64,000 nucleotides of DNA from Nissolia schottii (lineage: Eukaryota > Streptophyta > Magnoliopsida > Fabales > Fabaceae): NCBI GenBank assembly GCA_003254905.1, contig QANU01014181.1, positions 1 through 64,000 of the forward strand, written 5' to 3'. Position 1 is the first letter of the stretch; every line of letters begins with the position of its first letter. The position numbers and the translations under genes were made by a program. Of this stretch, positions 20,592 to 30,500 are shown in pieces. The notes beneath the pieces were generated by a model. That model was not told where the DNA came from and searched no databases. It saw only the letters and a program-made list of their open reading frames with translations.

Positions 20592-22346
20592 ATCAGTAAG
20601 GTGCTGTCACCCAGGAACCGCTTGCTCTCCGTTTATGACCGTGAGCTGCTGGCGCTGGTCCACGCGGTTTCAAAGTGGCATCAGTACCTTGCCATTCAGC
20701 CATTCACGATCTGGACTGACCAACAGAGCCTGAAGTTCCTCCTGGAGCAGAGGCTGTCCACACCAGCTCAGTATCGTTGGGTAACCAAACTTATGGGGCT
20801 CTCGTATGTGATCCAGTATAAAAAGGGGCCCGAGAATATAGCTGCCGATGCCTTGTCCCGAGCGTCCCACGGGGAGCTACTGCACATGGCAATCTCGAGC
20901 ATCTCTTCGGAGTTGTGGGAGCGCATTGGGATGGCTTACACCGCGGATAACCAGCTACAACAGATGCAAGCTGACTTAAGGGCTGATCCTGCCGTGCACC
21001 CCCACTACAGGTTGGTGGACAATTTTATATTCAAGGGGCACCGAATGGTAATCCCAAATGATAAGGAGGTTAAGGACCTCATTCTCCAGTGGCTACACAC
21101 TTCGCACCAAGGGGGGCACTCAGGTATTCGCGCTACAGTCCACTGCATCAAATCCATGTTTTTTTGGAAAGGGCTGAATCGCGATGTTGCGCAATTTATT
21201 CAGAGTTGTGAAACTTGCCTGAGGTGCAAGTATGAAACGGTGGCCAGCCCAGGACTGTTGCAGCCGCTACCGATTCCAGAGGGGGTGTGGCACAGCATTT
21301 CCATGGATTTCATCGAAAAACTTCCTAAGTCTGCCGGGAAGGACACAATATGGGTCATAGTGGACCGTCTCAGCAAGTACGCCCACTTTGTGGCGTTGGC
21401 GCACCCCTTTACTGCCTCCCAGTTGGCGGAAGAATTTATCTGCAACATCTACAAGCTGCATGGGGCGCCTGCAAATGTGGTCAGTGACCGAGACCCCCTC
21501 TTTACGAGCAAGTTTTGGACAGCATTTGTGCAGCAACTCGGGGTGACACAGAGCCTCACGACCGCTTACCACCCCCAGTCTGATGGGCAGACAGAGGTAT
21601 TGAACCGCTGCTTGGAGCAATATCTGCGGGTCATGGCGTGGCGTAGCCCCACTGACTGGGTTAAATGGTTGCCCCTCGTGGAATGGTGGTACAATACCAC
21701 TTTCCACTCCGCCATCCAAACTACCCCGTACGAAGTAATGTATGGTCAGCCACCGCCGTTACATCTCCCTTATTTTCTGCGGAGCACTCACATAGAGGCC
21801 GTGGATCGCAGCTTCGTTGCTAGGGAGTCCATGCTGAAGGTGCTGAAGGGGAATTTACTGAAGGCGCAGACCCGTATGAAGAGATTGGCAGACAAGGGCA
21901 GGACGGATCGTGTGTTCCAGGAGGGCGACTGGGTGTTCCTGAAATTGCAGCCTTATAGGCAGCATTCTGCACAGCACCACGACTCTGAGAAGCTGTCTCC
22001 GCGCTACTTTGGACCGTACCAAATCCTACACCGTGTCGGCGCCGTTGCGTACACGCTTCGCCTCCCCGCCGAGTCCAAAATTCACCCCACCTTCCATGTC
22101 TCGCTGCTGAAACCGTGTCGTGATCCGTCCATTCAGCTGCGGGCCCTGCCTCAGGAATGGGGGCACCTGGAGCTACCCAAGGAGCCCATGCGGATTTTAC
22201 AACGCCGCATGGTGCAGCGACGCCATCATGCTGTCGCGGAGGTCTTGGTGCAGTGGCGTGGGGAGCTGGAGGAAGAATCAACATGGGAAACCTTGTATGA
22301 GCTGAAAAAGATGTATCCTGCTTTTGATTGTACAGCTATTCCTTGA
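20592..22346 (+). CDS. Chromovirus-type gypsy: RNase H, integrase and chromodomain
   Basis: An open frame of about 580 codons. RNase H: RLLSVYDRELLALVHAV, FTIWTDQQSLKFLL and NIAADALSR. Integrase zinc finger: HTSHQGGHSG ... CETCLRC. Integrase core: SMDFIEKLPKS, VSDRDPLFTSKFW, TAYHPQSDGQTEVLNR, giving the D, D, E set. The C-terminal part has LSPRYFGPYQI, IHPTFHVSLLKP and a chromodomain-like end (AEVLVQWRGELEEESTWE) that marks a chromovirus. The frame is intact to the stop at 22344. The chromodomain in this group is thought to steer insertion to chromatin marks. This half of pol is undamaged, unlike the RT half. Confidence 0.92.
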   Translation: MSKVLSPRNRLLSVYDRELLALVHAVSKWHQYLAIQPFTIWTDQQSLKFLLEQRLSTPAQYRWVTKLMGLSYVIQYKKGPENIAADALSRASHGELLHMAISSISSELWERIGMAYTADNQLQQMQADLRADPAVHPHYRLVDNFIFKGHRMVIPNDKEVKDLILQWLHTSHQGGHSGIRATVHCIKSMFFWKGLNRDVAQFIQSCETCLRCKYETVASPGLLQPLPIPEGVWHSISMDFIEKLPKSAGKDTIWVIVDRLSKYAHFVALAHPFTASQLAEEFICNIYKLHGAPANVVSDRDPLFTSKFWTAFVQQLGVTQSLTTAYHPQSDGQTEVLNRCLEQYLRVMAWRSPTDWVKWLPLVEWWYNTTFHSAIQTTPYEVMYGQPPPLHLPYFLRSTHIEAVDRSFVARESMLKVLKGNLLKAQTRMKRLADKGRTDRVFQEGDWVFLKLQPYRQHSAQHHDSEKLSPRYFGPYQILHRVGAVAYTLRLPAESKIHPTFHVSLLKPCRDPSIQLRALPQEWGHLELPKEPMRILQRRMVQRRHHAVAEVLVQWRGELEEESTWETLYELKKMYPAFDCTAIP

Positions 22347-22375
22347 GGACAAGGAATTTCTTAAGGGGGGGGATT
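22347..22375 (+). promoter_or_regulatory. Polypurine tract of the chromovirus
   Basis: ttaaggggggggatt lies directly before the TG that begins the LTR at 22376. This is the plus-strand primer site of LTR retrotransposons. Confidence 0.75.
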
Positions 22376-22581
22376 TGATACACACAGGAGGGAGAATTAG
22401 TTGGAAATAAGCTGTTATAACTGACTGAGGGGCAGTTAGGGGCTGGGCTCAGCCATATAAGCTGAGTTGTGTAACAGAATTCAGTAGGCATTGTTGATAA
22501 TAAAGTTCTCTATTCCCTCATTCTCTCATTCTCTCTGTGCTTTCTCTCTGTTCTTCCCTCTTTCTCTCTTCTTGCTTAACA
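22376..22581 (+). repeat. 3' LTR of the chromovirus
   Basis: About 206 bp, from tgatacacacagg to ...cttgcttaaca. It contains a pyrimidine-rich end (ctctctgtgctttctctctg). It is followed by ctctgataatg, which matches the intact sequence near 17951, so the 3' border is firmly set. Confidence 0.85.
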
Positions 22582-22738
22582 CTCTGATAATGAATATAAA
22601 TGGGTTTTTATATAGATTAGGCACGTCGTGGTATAAATGGTCTTTTGCAGAGGTATAGTACCTTCCCATCTTGGTTTCTATATTTACTGAAATATCAGTC
22701 AGAGTCTCTGTTTTCTGTTCCTTATTACCTCTCCTTGT
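22582..22738 (+). repeat. Second copy of DRG intron sequence
   Basis: Matches about 17951-18109 with about four substitutions (for example ggtcttttgcagaggtatag against ggttttttgcagagggatag). It stops at the n just short of the DRG exon. It represents the right flank of the chromovirus insertion. Confidence 0.88.
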
Positions 22739-22739
22739 N
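22739..22739. other. Contig join (single n)
   Basis: DRG intron copy on the left, unrelated sequence leading to the RLP pseudogene on the right. Confidence 0.85.
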
Positions 22740-23376
22740 GAACCTCTTACGCCCGTTTAGGAACGATTTCAGGGGTTGCTGCTACATTGTTGGCTATTCA
22801 TGCCACCCACCTGTTTGATGAAATTCCTTCTTCAACAACAGAAAAAAGCAACAAACTTTGTTTGTGTGTCCTTGGGGGGTTGAAGAGAAAAAAAGGGAAA
22901 TGAAGGTAAAATGTTTTTTTCTTAATATTCTTTTTAAATTATAATAATATTGTGAAGGGACATATTAGTATTCCTTGTTGATTCTTGTGCTGTGCGTTCT
23001 TCTCCTTTTTTCCAGGGTTTTGAGTCATTTTAAACTATAGAAAAGAAAGAAATTCAACCATTGAGGGGGAAGAAAGCTTTAAATGATCTATCATTCATCA
23101 TTGCTTAGACTTCTCTTCTCATGGCAGTGATTGTTGACAATGGAAAAGGCATGAATTGTTGGGTGGGTCTAGATTTTTTTTAATTCTTTTTAATATGAGT
23201 GTCTGCTCTTATGTTCACTTTTTTTGCCAAAGAAATTACAATTTAATTCTTGTAAGATAGGAAGCACTGCTTTCTGTATGTAAATGTCAAAAGAAAATGC
23301 TGATATTCTATACCTATACATAGTTGCAAAGTTCTTTGCCATTCTGATATTGTACTCTTTACTCTCACCTGCAAAT
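22740..23376. other. Unassigned sequence upstream of RLP pseudogene
   Basis: A short open frame at the contig start (22747-22902; ARLGTISGVAATLLAIHATH, then a Lys-rich end) could be the last exon of a gene cut by the contig join, but I do not recognise it. The remainder is AT-rich and looks intergenic or promoter. Confidence 0.35.
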
Positions 23377-25342
23377 ATGAGAATACCTTTGAATTGTCTA
23401 GTATTTGCAGTGGTTTTCCTACTTACTAAAAGTGCTTAGTTATGTTTGAGCGGAAATTCAACCTTGAGTTGCATAGAGCGAGAAAGGCAGGCTCTTCTCA
23501 ACTTCAAAGAAAGCTTATATAACGACCCATTATCACCTATAGCTATACATCCCTCATGGGAAGGCTATGATTGTTGCCAATGGGAAGGCATAGCTTGCAA
23601 CAATGTTACTGGACATGTTGTCAAGCTTGACCTCAAAGAACAGCATTGCTTTGTTGCAATGGAAGAATCTGTTCTAGAACCGGAGATAGAACCAGACTAT
23701 TCCTCTTGCTTGGATTTGTATGCTCAAGATGTCAATCCATCTCTGTCACATTTAGAACATTTGAATCATTTGGATTTGAGCGGAATTTTACTTGAGTCCA
23801 ATAACAAAGTTCCTTGGTTCTATGCAGCAACTCAGATATCTTTCTCTATACACTGATTTTCAAGGGCTTGTTCCGAGCAGTCTTGGAAACCTCACCAACT
23901 TGTGTGTTCTTTACATCAATAGCAGCGATGCCATGGATTTGGAGGACTTCCATCAATTCTATGGGCCTTATTCTGATGATATTGGTTGGGTTGCTCAACT
24001 TTCATCACAAGAATCTTTTAGCTTGATAGGTGTGGAGCTTGGGAAGGCACACAATCTGTTTCAGGTAATTAACGTGCTTCCTTCTTTGTCACATATAGGC
24101 CTAGTTCATTGTGGACTTGGAAACATGCTGATTCCTCTTCACCCTATTAATCTCACTAATCTCACAAGGGTTCAAGTCATCAATATTGCATGGAATAACT
24201 CCAAGATCCGGTTCTTGATGCATTCAAAAAGATGACTTCCATTAGATTTCTTGACATTTCAAATAATTTCACTTCAGTGCCAAAGTGGTTGGATAAGTTT
24301 CATAACCTTGTTGGCCTATACCTTGCTGGCAATGCATTTTCGGGTCAATTTCTTTCTACTTTTCAAAACTTGACTTCCATTAGAGTCCTTGACCTTGGTA
24401 ATACCAATCTATGTTCAATACCATCATGGTTAGGTAAATTTAAGAGCCTTGTGAAGCTAGGCCTTGCAAAGAACCATCTTCATGGCTCAATACCGTATAC
24501 TCTCCAGAATTTGACATCCGTGACAGTTCTTGATCTTTCTGATAACAATCTTACTTCGATTCCATTGTGGTTAGGTGGGTTAAAGAATATTATCCATCTT
24601 TCTCTTGAAAGAAATGACTTCACTAGTATCGAGGAGGGTTCTCTATCATCAGTCATAAGAAACATGTGCCATTTAAGAAATTTGACTTCTCTGGGTACAA
24701 GCTTCAAGGTGAAGTGTTTGGAAGTCATCCAAATATATCTGCAGGCTGCAAAGACTACCATTTACAGATTCTGGATTTAGGTTATAATAACTTTAGTGAT
24801 ACTTTGCCATGTTGGTTGGGGCAATTTAAAAATTTAGAATACATTTCCCTTTGCTCAAATCCATTCTTTGGCCCCATCCCAGATAGTCTTGGACATCTTG
24901 TGAGTCTGGAAAGCTTGGACCTCTCTTCTAATTCTTTTAATGGTGTCATTCATTGGAGTCTTGGGCAGCTTGAACACCTATACTTTTTCAATATCTCAGC
25001 CAATTCCTTTACTGGTTCTATTCCTTGGAGTCTTGGGCTCCTTGAAAGCCTAGACTCTCTTGATCTTTCAACCAACTCCTTTACTGGTGTCATTCCTAAA
25101 AGCCTAGGTCAACTCAGAAACTTTGGATTTATGAGTCTTGCCAATAACCGTTTGCATGGGAACATTCCTGAAAATTTTGGTAAACTCAAAAGTCTACTTG
25201 CCCTAGATCTTTCTTCTAACTCTTTGGAAGGCTCAATTACTCACATGGAAAGATGGACTCCAATGGTAAATCTCTACCCCTTGTCTCTCTCAAATAACCA
25301 GATAATTGAATCACTTCCAAAACACGTTAGTGAGGTAATGCC

Positions 25343-25357
25343 TCTATTAAGTTATTT
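25343..25357. repeat. SINE target-site duplication, left
   Basis: tctattaagttattt, repeated exactly at 25551-25565. Confidence 0.92.
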
Positions 25358-25550
25358 TTATTTTTTTTTTAAGTTGCCTACCCGGTATCCAAGGCTTAGC
25401 CTTGACTAATCCGGGCGGACCCGGGTCGCGCACCTGGCTATGGCGGGTGAGTCTCCCAGCGGGGATAACTGCGTTCACAAGGTCTCGAACTCGGGACCTT
25501 GCTTAAGCGATACCAAGCCGCTTACCACTTGGACCAACCCCCGTTGGTCA
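25358..25550 (-). mobile_element. tRNA-derived SINE
   Basis: About 193 bp, minus orientation. On the minus strand it starts accaacgggggttggtccaa, with an A-box-like part (tggtccaagtggtaagcggc) and a B-box-like part (gagttcgagacc) at tRNA spacing, then a unique body and an A-rich tail (the T run at 25358-25371). It is GC-rich against its AT-rich surroundings. Both target duplications are exact. It sits inside an LRR codon run of the RLP pseudogene; without it and one duplication copy, the LRR frame is continuous (LLSYLALENNHI). Confidence 0.9.
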
Positions 25551-25565
25551 TCTATTAAGTTATTT
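25551..25565. repeat. SINE target-site duplication, right
   Basis: Exact copy of 25343-25357. Confidence 0.92.
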
Positions 25566-26795
25566 GGCACTTGAAAATAACCACATAAATGGTTCAATAC
25601 CAAGCTCACTGTGCAAAATCAAAGAAGTGATTAGTCTTGATATTTCTAACAACAAATTATCTGGTAAGATTCTAGACGGCTGGAGGAACAGTTCTGGTAT
25701 GAATGATCTTGATTTGTCATCCAACAAACTATCAGGTGTTATTCCAAGCTCTATTGGGAATATTTCGTCATTGGTGTGGCTGCATTTGGACAATAATAGT
25801 CTTCAAGGAGAAATTCCATGGTCCTTAAGAAACATGAAATTTTTGTTAATTTTGGATCTTGGTGAGAATAAATTATCTGGTGCCATACCTTCACGGAAAG
25901 CTAACACATTTCCGATGTTGAAAATTGTTAGATTGCGTGGAAACATGTTCAATGGCATCATCCCTTCAAAATTGTGTCAATTTGCCAATTTGAAAATATT
26001 GGACATTGCTAACAATAATTTAAAAGGTACAATCCCCGGTGCATTGGCAATATTCCAGGAATGGTTTCTAAAACAAGAAGGCTATCAAATGTATCCATCA
26101 AGGTACAAGGCAATTCCACCAAGTCATGGAGTGAAGAGGATGTCAAGCAAGTCATCAAGGGAAGAGAGCTAGATTTTATCAGGAACTTGGAACTTTTAAC
26201 CAACTTGGACTTGTCAAATAATAGATTGGATGGATCAATTCCTAAAGGAATATCTTCTCTCTCTAGATGGCTTGGACTCAATTTGTCGTATAATAATTTG
26301 TCTGGAGAGATCCCTGAAATGATAGGAAACATGATGTCACTAGAATCTATTGACTTCTCTCATAACCAGCTTTTTGGTGCTATTCCAAGGAGCATGTCCC
26401 CTTTAACTTTTCTTAGTCACTTGAACTTGTCAGGTAACAACTTTTCAGGCTCAATTCCAGCAAGCAATCAGTTTCAAGCTCTTAATGATCCACTTATTTA
26501 CACTGGCAACCCATATCTCTGTGGAGCTCCACTTCAAAAAATGTGCCCTGGCGATGATTCTAATCAAGTTTCTCACAGTGGAGGCTATGAAAATGAAGAT
26601 GATGCTGAAAACAACGATGAGTCCGATAAAGTGTGGTTTTATTTCGTCATTGCCCTTGGCTTTGCAACTGGTTTCTAGGGAGTTATTGGGGATTTGTTGC
26701 TCAAAAAGAATTGGAGGCATGCTCACTTTGGATACATGGAAGAGGCAGCAGACAAAATGTATGTAGCAGTTGTGTTAAAAGTAGTAAAACTATAG

Positions 26796-27587
26796 AACAT
26801 GTTGCAGTGAAATTGTGTAGATACATGGCAGACACATGACTGTCCCTAAGGTCTGCTTTCTATCTCTTATCTGAATGTGTGTCATCTTGATTTAAATAAG
26901 GCAGTGTCAGTTATGATATCTTTTATCAACATATTATGTACTTGGATATGCTTGCCGGTCATACTTGGCACTATCTCTTTGGTTATTGCATTTGGTTTCA
27001 TCCCAGATTCGTAGTTGTACGAGCATATGTCAAATGAAATTGCAAGCCACTTAAAGGATTGTGTTTGGTTACTTATTCCATGATATCTTATTTCTTGTTC
27101 ACTTTTGTCGTATTGCAGAATGCTTCAATTTTATGTGTGTGGTTTTTTTTCCCTAAGCCTTTAAGTTTTAACCATGTTTTACCAATGAAGCTATCAATCG
27201 GCTTCAACCATTACATGAAATTTATAAAGCACAGCCTGTAAATGTGTTGAATTGAACTCTTGTTGCTACTTAGATAGAGCATGATTGGCACTTGGTAGAG
27301 CCGCAGTAGTGTCAAAACAATTATCTTGTATGATCTAGTTCATTCCATGATAATAATGAGCATCATCACTCATCAGTGGGACATTAACAAGCTAAACATT
27401 ATATCTCATTAATTAGTCATTCTGTCTAAAACTCATATCTCTTACACACATGATTATGTAGGGTAGTATATTCAACCACCTATGAGAAAAGGTTTATACC
27501 TCCCAAAAAAGAACGTGTATAAGGAATGAAAAATAATAGAACCTAAAATTGAATATGCTGAATTGAATTTGCAAAAAAATTATACAT
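26796..27587. other. Intergenic, RLP 3' flank to GT90 gene
   Basis: AT-rich, with no gene recognised. The two genes converge here (RLP on plus, GT90 on minus), so both 3' ends lie in this stretch. Confidence 0.5.
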
Positions 27588-30500
27588 TTAAGATTTATTA
27601 TTTTGTTTCTCCCAATAACTCTTCTCCCATGACTCCACTTTTTGAATTGAACTTCTTTTTCTCCTTAAATGTGCATGCAAAGATGGAGGGTCAAAAGGGG
27701 GAGGCATGGTGCAGGGGTTGCTGTTTGCTGGACCCTTGACCAATGATTCCATCATAAACTTCTTTTCTCTTCCTACTGCATCACAGACCATTGACTCCAC
27801 ACATAGCTCAACAGCTTGAGCACTTAAAGTGGGTGTGTATCTAAAGAGTTTGGCATAGTTATTTAGGAGATGATACATGTAGTCATACACATAATCCATC
27901 TTCAGTTCCTCTTGAATGAAATCAGTTGCCGCCTTTCCAATATTATGAGCCTGATGAATTCCAGAAACAATTTAGACATATGAAGTTCATAATTTCAGCA
28001 GGTTATTTCTCACCTCCGAAGAGGTAAAAATCAGCAATTCTTAGTTACCCTATGCTCTAAGCAAATAGTTTGGTATAATGATATGGATTTTGCAATGATG
28101 CTAGGAATGAAACATGCTAAGGTGTTATGAATGAGAATCATTCAAAGGATATACTCAAAAGTGAAATCTTGTTGTATAAGTGATTTAGTTTCATTATTAT
28201 ACATACTATAGCCTCAGTGAATAAGTAGAATTTTGATATTACCTTTTCTATATGATTGTTGCCCCAATCCACAGCAAACTTAATGGATTTGCACTTGTCA
28301 TCTTCCTTAATGGGCCAATAGTGGTGCATAGGGATCAACCCTCTTGTGAAAAAATCATAGTAATGTGGTTTCACAAGTAAGGTGACAGAATCACATGCCA
28401 GAATGTATTTTTCACTGACAGACCAAGCAGAACCTTCAATGTACACCTTATATCTGCATTGCATCATGATTGCAAATAACACACATTTTAGTGATAAATG
28501 CATATATCCATCAACTAAAGATATATTACCAGAGCAAATAATACTCTCTGCCTTTAATGTGAGAATGCAAGTTTGATTGCTATACCTATGAGTGCATTGA
28601 CTTGCCAAGTCTGATTTCTTGTACCCTTCTTGTGATTCCTTTCCCCAATCCTGAAACAGAAATTTTCCTTTTGTTAAGATGCTTGAAATAATATTCATTA
28701 TTGAAAGAGCATATAGTTTATGATTATTGTCTATAAAGGAAACGGTGAACATAATCTTTTCTTAACAAATAGGGCTATAAATGTTTCCAAAGGGAAAAAA
28801 AAAAAAAAACCTTTGCTGTTAGAAATGCAGCATATTTTAATGGATGATTCTGAAAGTTGAATGAACCATTCAACCTTCAAAGTTTCACTGAGATTGATAC
28901 CTGTGCATATAGACGAGCATTCCAGTCTTGTTTGTCAGAAACATTGCATTTCATGAGGTCTTGTCTGGTCTCAGCAACAGTGGGGTTACCTTTCCAATAA
29001 GCATATGGCTCTCTATTCATCCATGTTGTTCTCTTGTTGCCTTCTTTCAACTTTCCCAACAAAATCTCCCATGGCTTTATGTTAACCTCAGGCCTATATA
29101 TATTCATGGAGACAAAATCAGTCAAACTTTCCACTCGCTCTTACACATTAATGTATAACTTTTACAAAGCATTTTTTTTTTGGACCTTTCCTATGAGCTT
29201 TCTATATCATGTTTATACACTAAATATTCGTAAAATATTTCTTCTAAATTTTTTTAAGCTAGTATATATTTGACAACTCTACACCATACTAACACCCTTT
29301 TTTTTTCCTTTTTTTTTAATAAATAACTGATTTATTCCTAATATTTTAATTTTTACATTGACTTGATACTAAAGAATTTTGGATATCAACTAAATTCTAA
29401 TATTTTAAAATTTGACATTAATTTAGTATGACAGTTAAATCTCATTGATTCTGTTAATTAGAATCCTACTCGGTCACGTAATGGTCAGACTAAATTGTTA
29501 TCAAATGTTAAAATGTTAAAACTAAATTGATGTTGAAATTTATTTTATGACCAAATTGATGTCAAAACAAAGTGGAGTAAACCCTAAAATTCATTCTCAA
29601 AGTTTTGGAAAGTGGCAAATTCCTTGCATTTGTACATCAAATTTTCCACTAATATCAATGATTCAAGGACAAATTTGATGTATGAATTCTAACTTGGGAT
29701 GAATTTGCTATTTGCTATTTGCTATTTTCCAAAGTTCACGGTCAAACTTAGCCGAAGCTACCAATGTTGAGGTTGAATTTGAGGTTTATATACTAACTAA
29801 AACAAGTTCAGATTAAAAACAAGTGAAACGGGCCTTACCATCCCCAAAAGGACCAATCAGGGAAGACAATATCCAACGTATCATCGTTAGCACAGTATCT
29901 AAACAACGGGGGTGGCCCCGTAACATTAGGCCCAACATACCTCTCCTTAAGCACAACGGGCCAGTCCACACAATCAAACATAAGCTCCAAATCCGGCAAC
30001 ATCCTGGGATACCTCCTTAAAACCTGTAGGATACCCCACATCGTAAAAACATCTCTTGTCTGAAACGCCTTTTGGTACGTTTCCAAATAAACCTTCCCTT
30101 TTAGTATCACAAGCTTGAAGTTCGCTGTTTTTTTAGCATCTTCCACCATCTCCTTGGTTATTCCCGTGTGGGCCCACGGACGGAGGTCCTCATGGATCCA
30201 ACGGAAGTAATCTGGACACGTGGAGCTCGGTGAACTGTCCGATGAGGAATTTGTTGGGGTGTGGGTGGGGCATGATTTGGTGAGGTTGTATGCGGTGCAG
30301 TTGAGTGGGATTTCTATTTGTTTTGGGGGTATTTTGGGTATTTCGGAGGATATGTGTGGGGTGATGTCGTATTCTTCGGTGGTTAGTATTGGTTTGGTAG
30401 ATGCAGCTCCGGAAACGGTCTGGTACAATTACCAAAATGGCCAAAATGATAAAGATTAAAAAAAAAAAAGGCTTTATAGTGATAATTTCAATAGTTAAAA

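Larger units (their letters stand above)
23377..26795 (+). pseudogene. LRR receptor-like protein (RLP) pseudogene
   Basis: Regions in order are: ATG at 23377 with a signal peptide (MRIPLNCLVFAVVFLLTKSA), the LRR N-terminal cap ([26 protein letters not shown]), about two dozen LRRs of plant type (LDLSSNxxxGxIP), the C-terminal cap (NPYLCGAPLQKMC), an acidic spacer and a membrane segment (WFYFVIALGFATGF). There is no kinase. Damage: TAG at 23437 right after the signal peptide, frameshifts near 23790, 24200, 24685 and 26045, a SINE at 25358-25550, and TAG at 26676 where related proteins have Trp. After removing the SINE the length is about 1070 codons, normal for RLPs of the Cf/EIX type that sense pathogen or developmental ligands. 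It is almost certainly dead. Confidence 0.92.

Noticed and set aside
25375-25545. A tRNA gene
   Set aside because: The A- and B-box-like sequences belong to a SINE with target duplications and an A tail; the cloverleaf is not complete.
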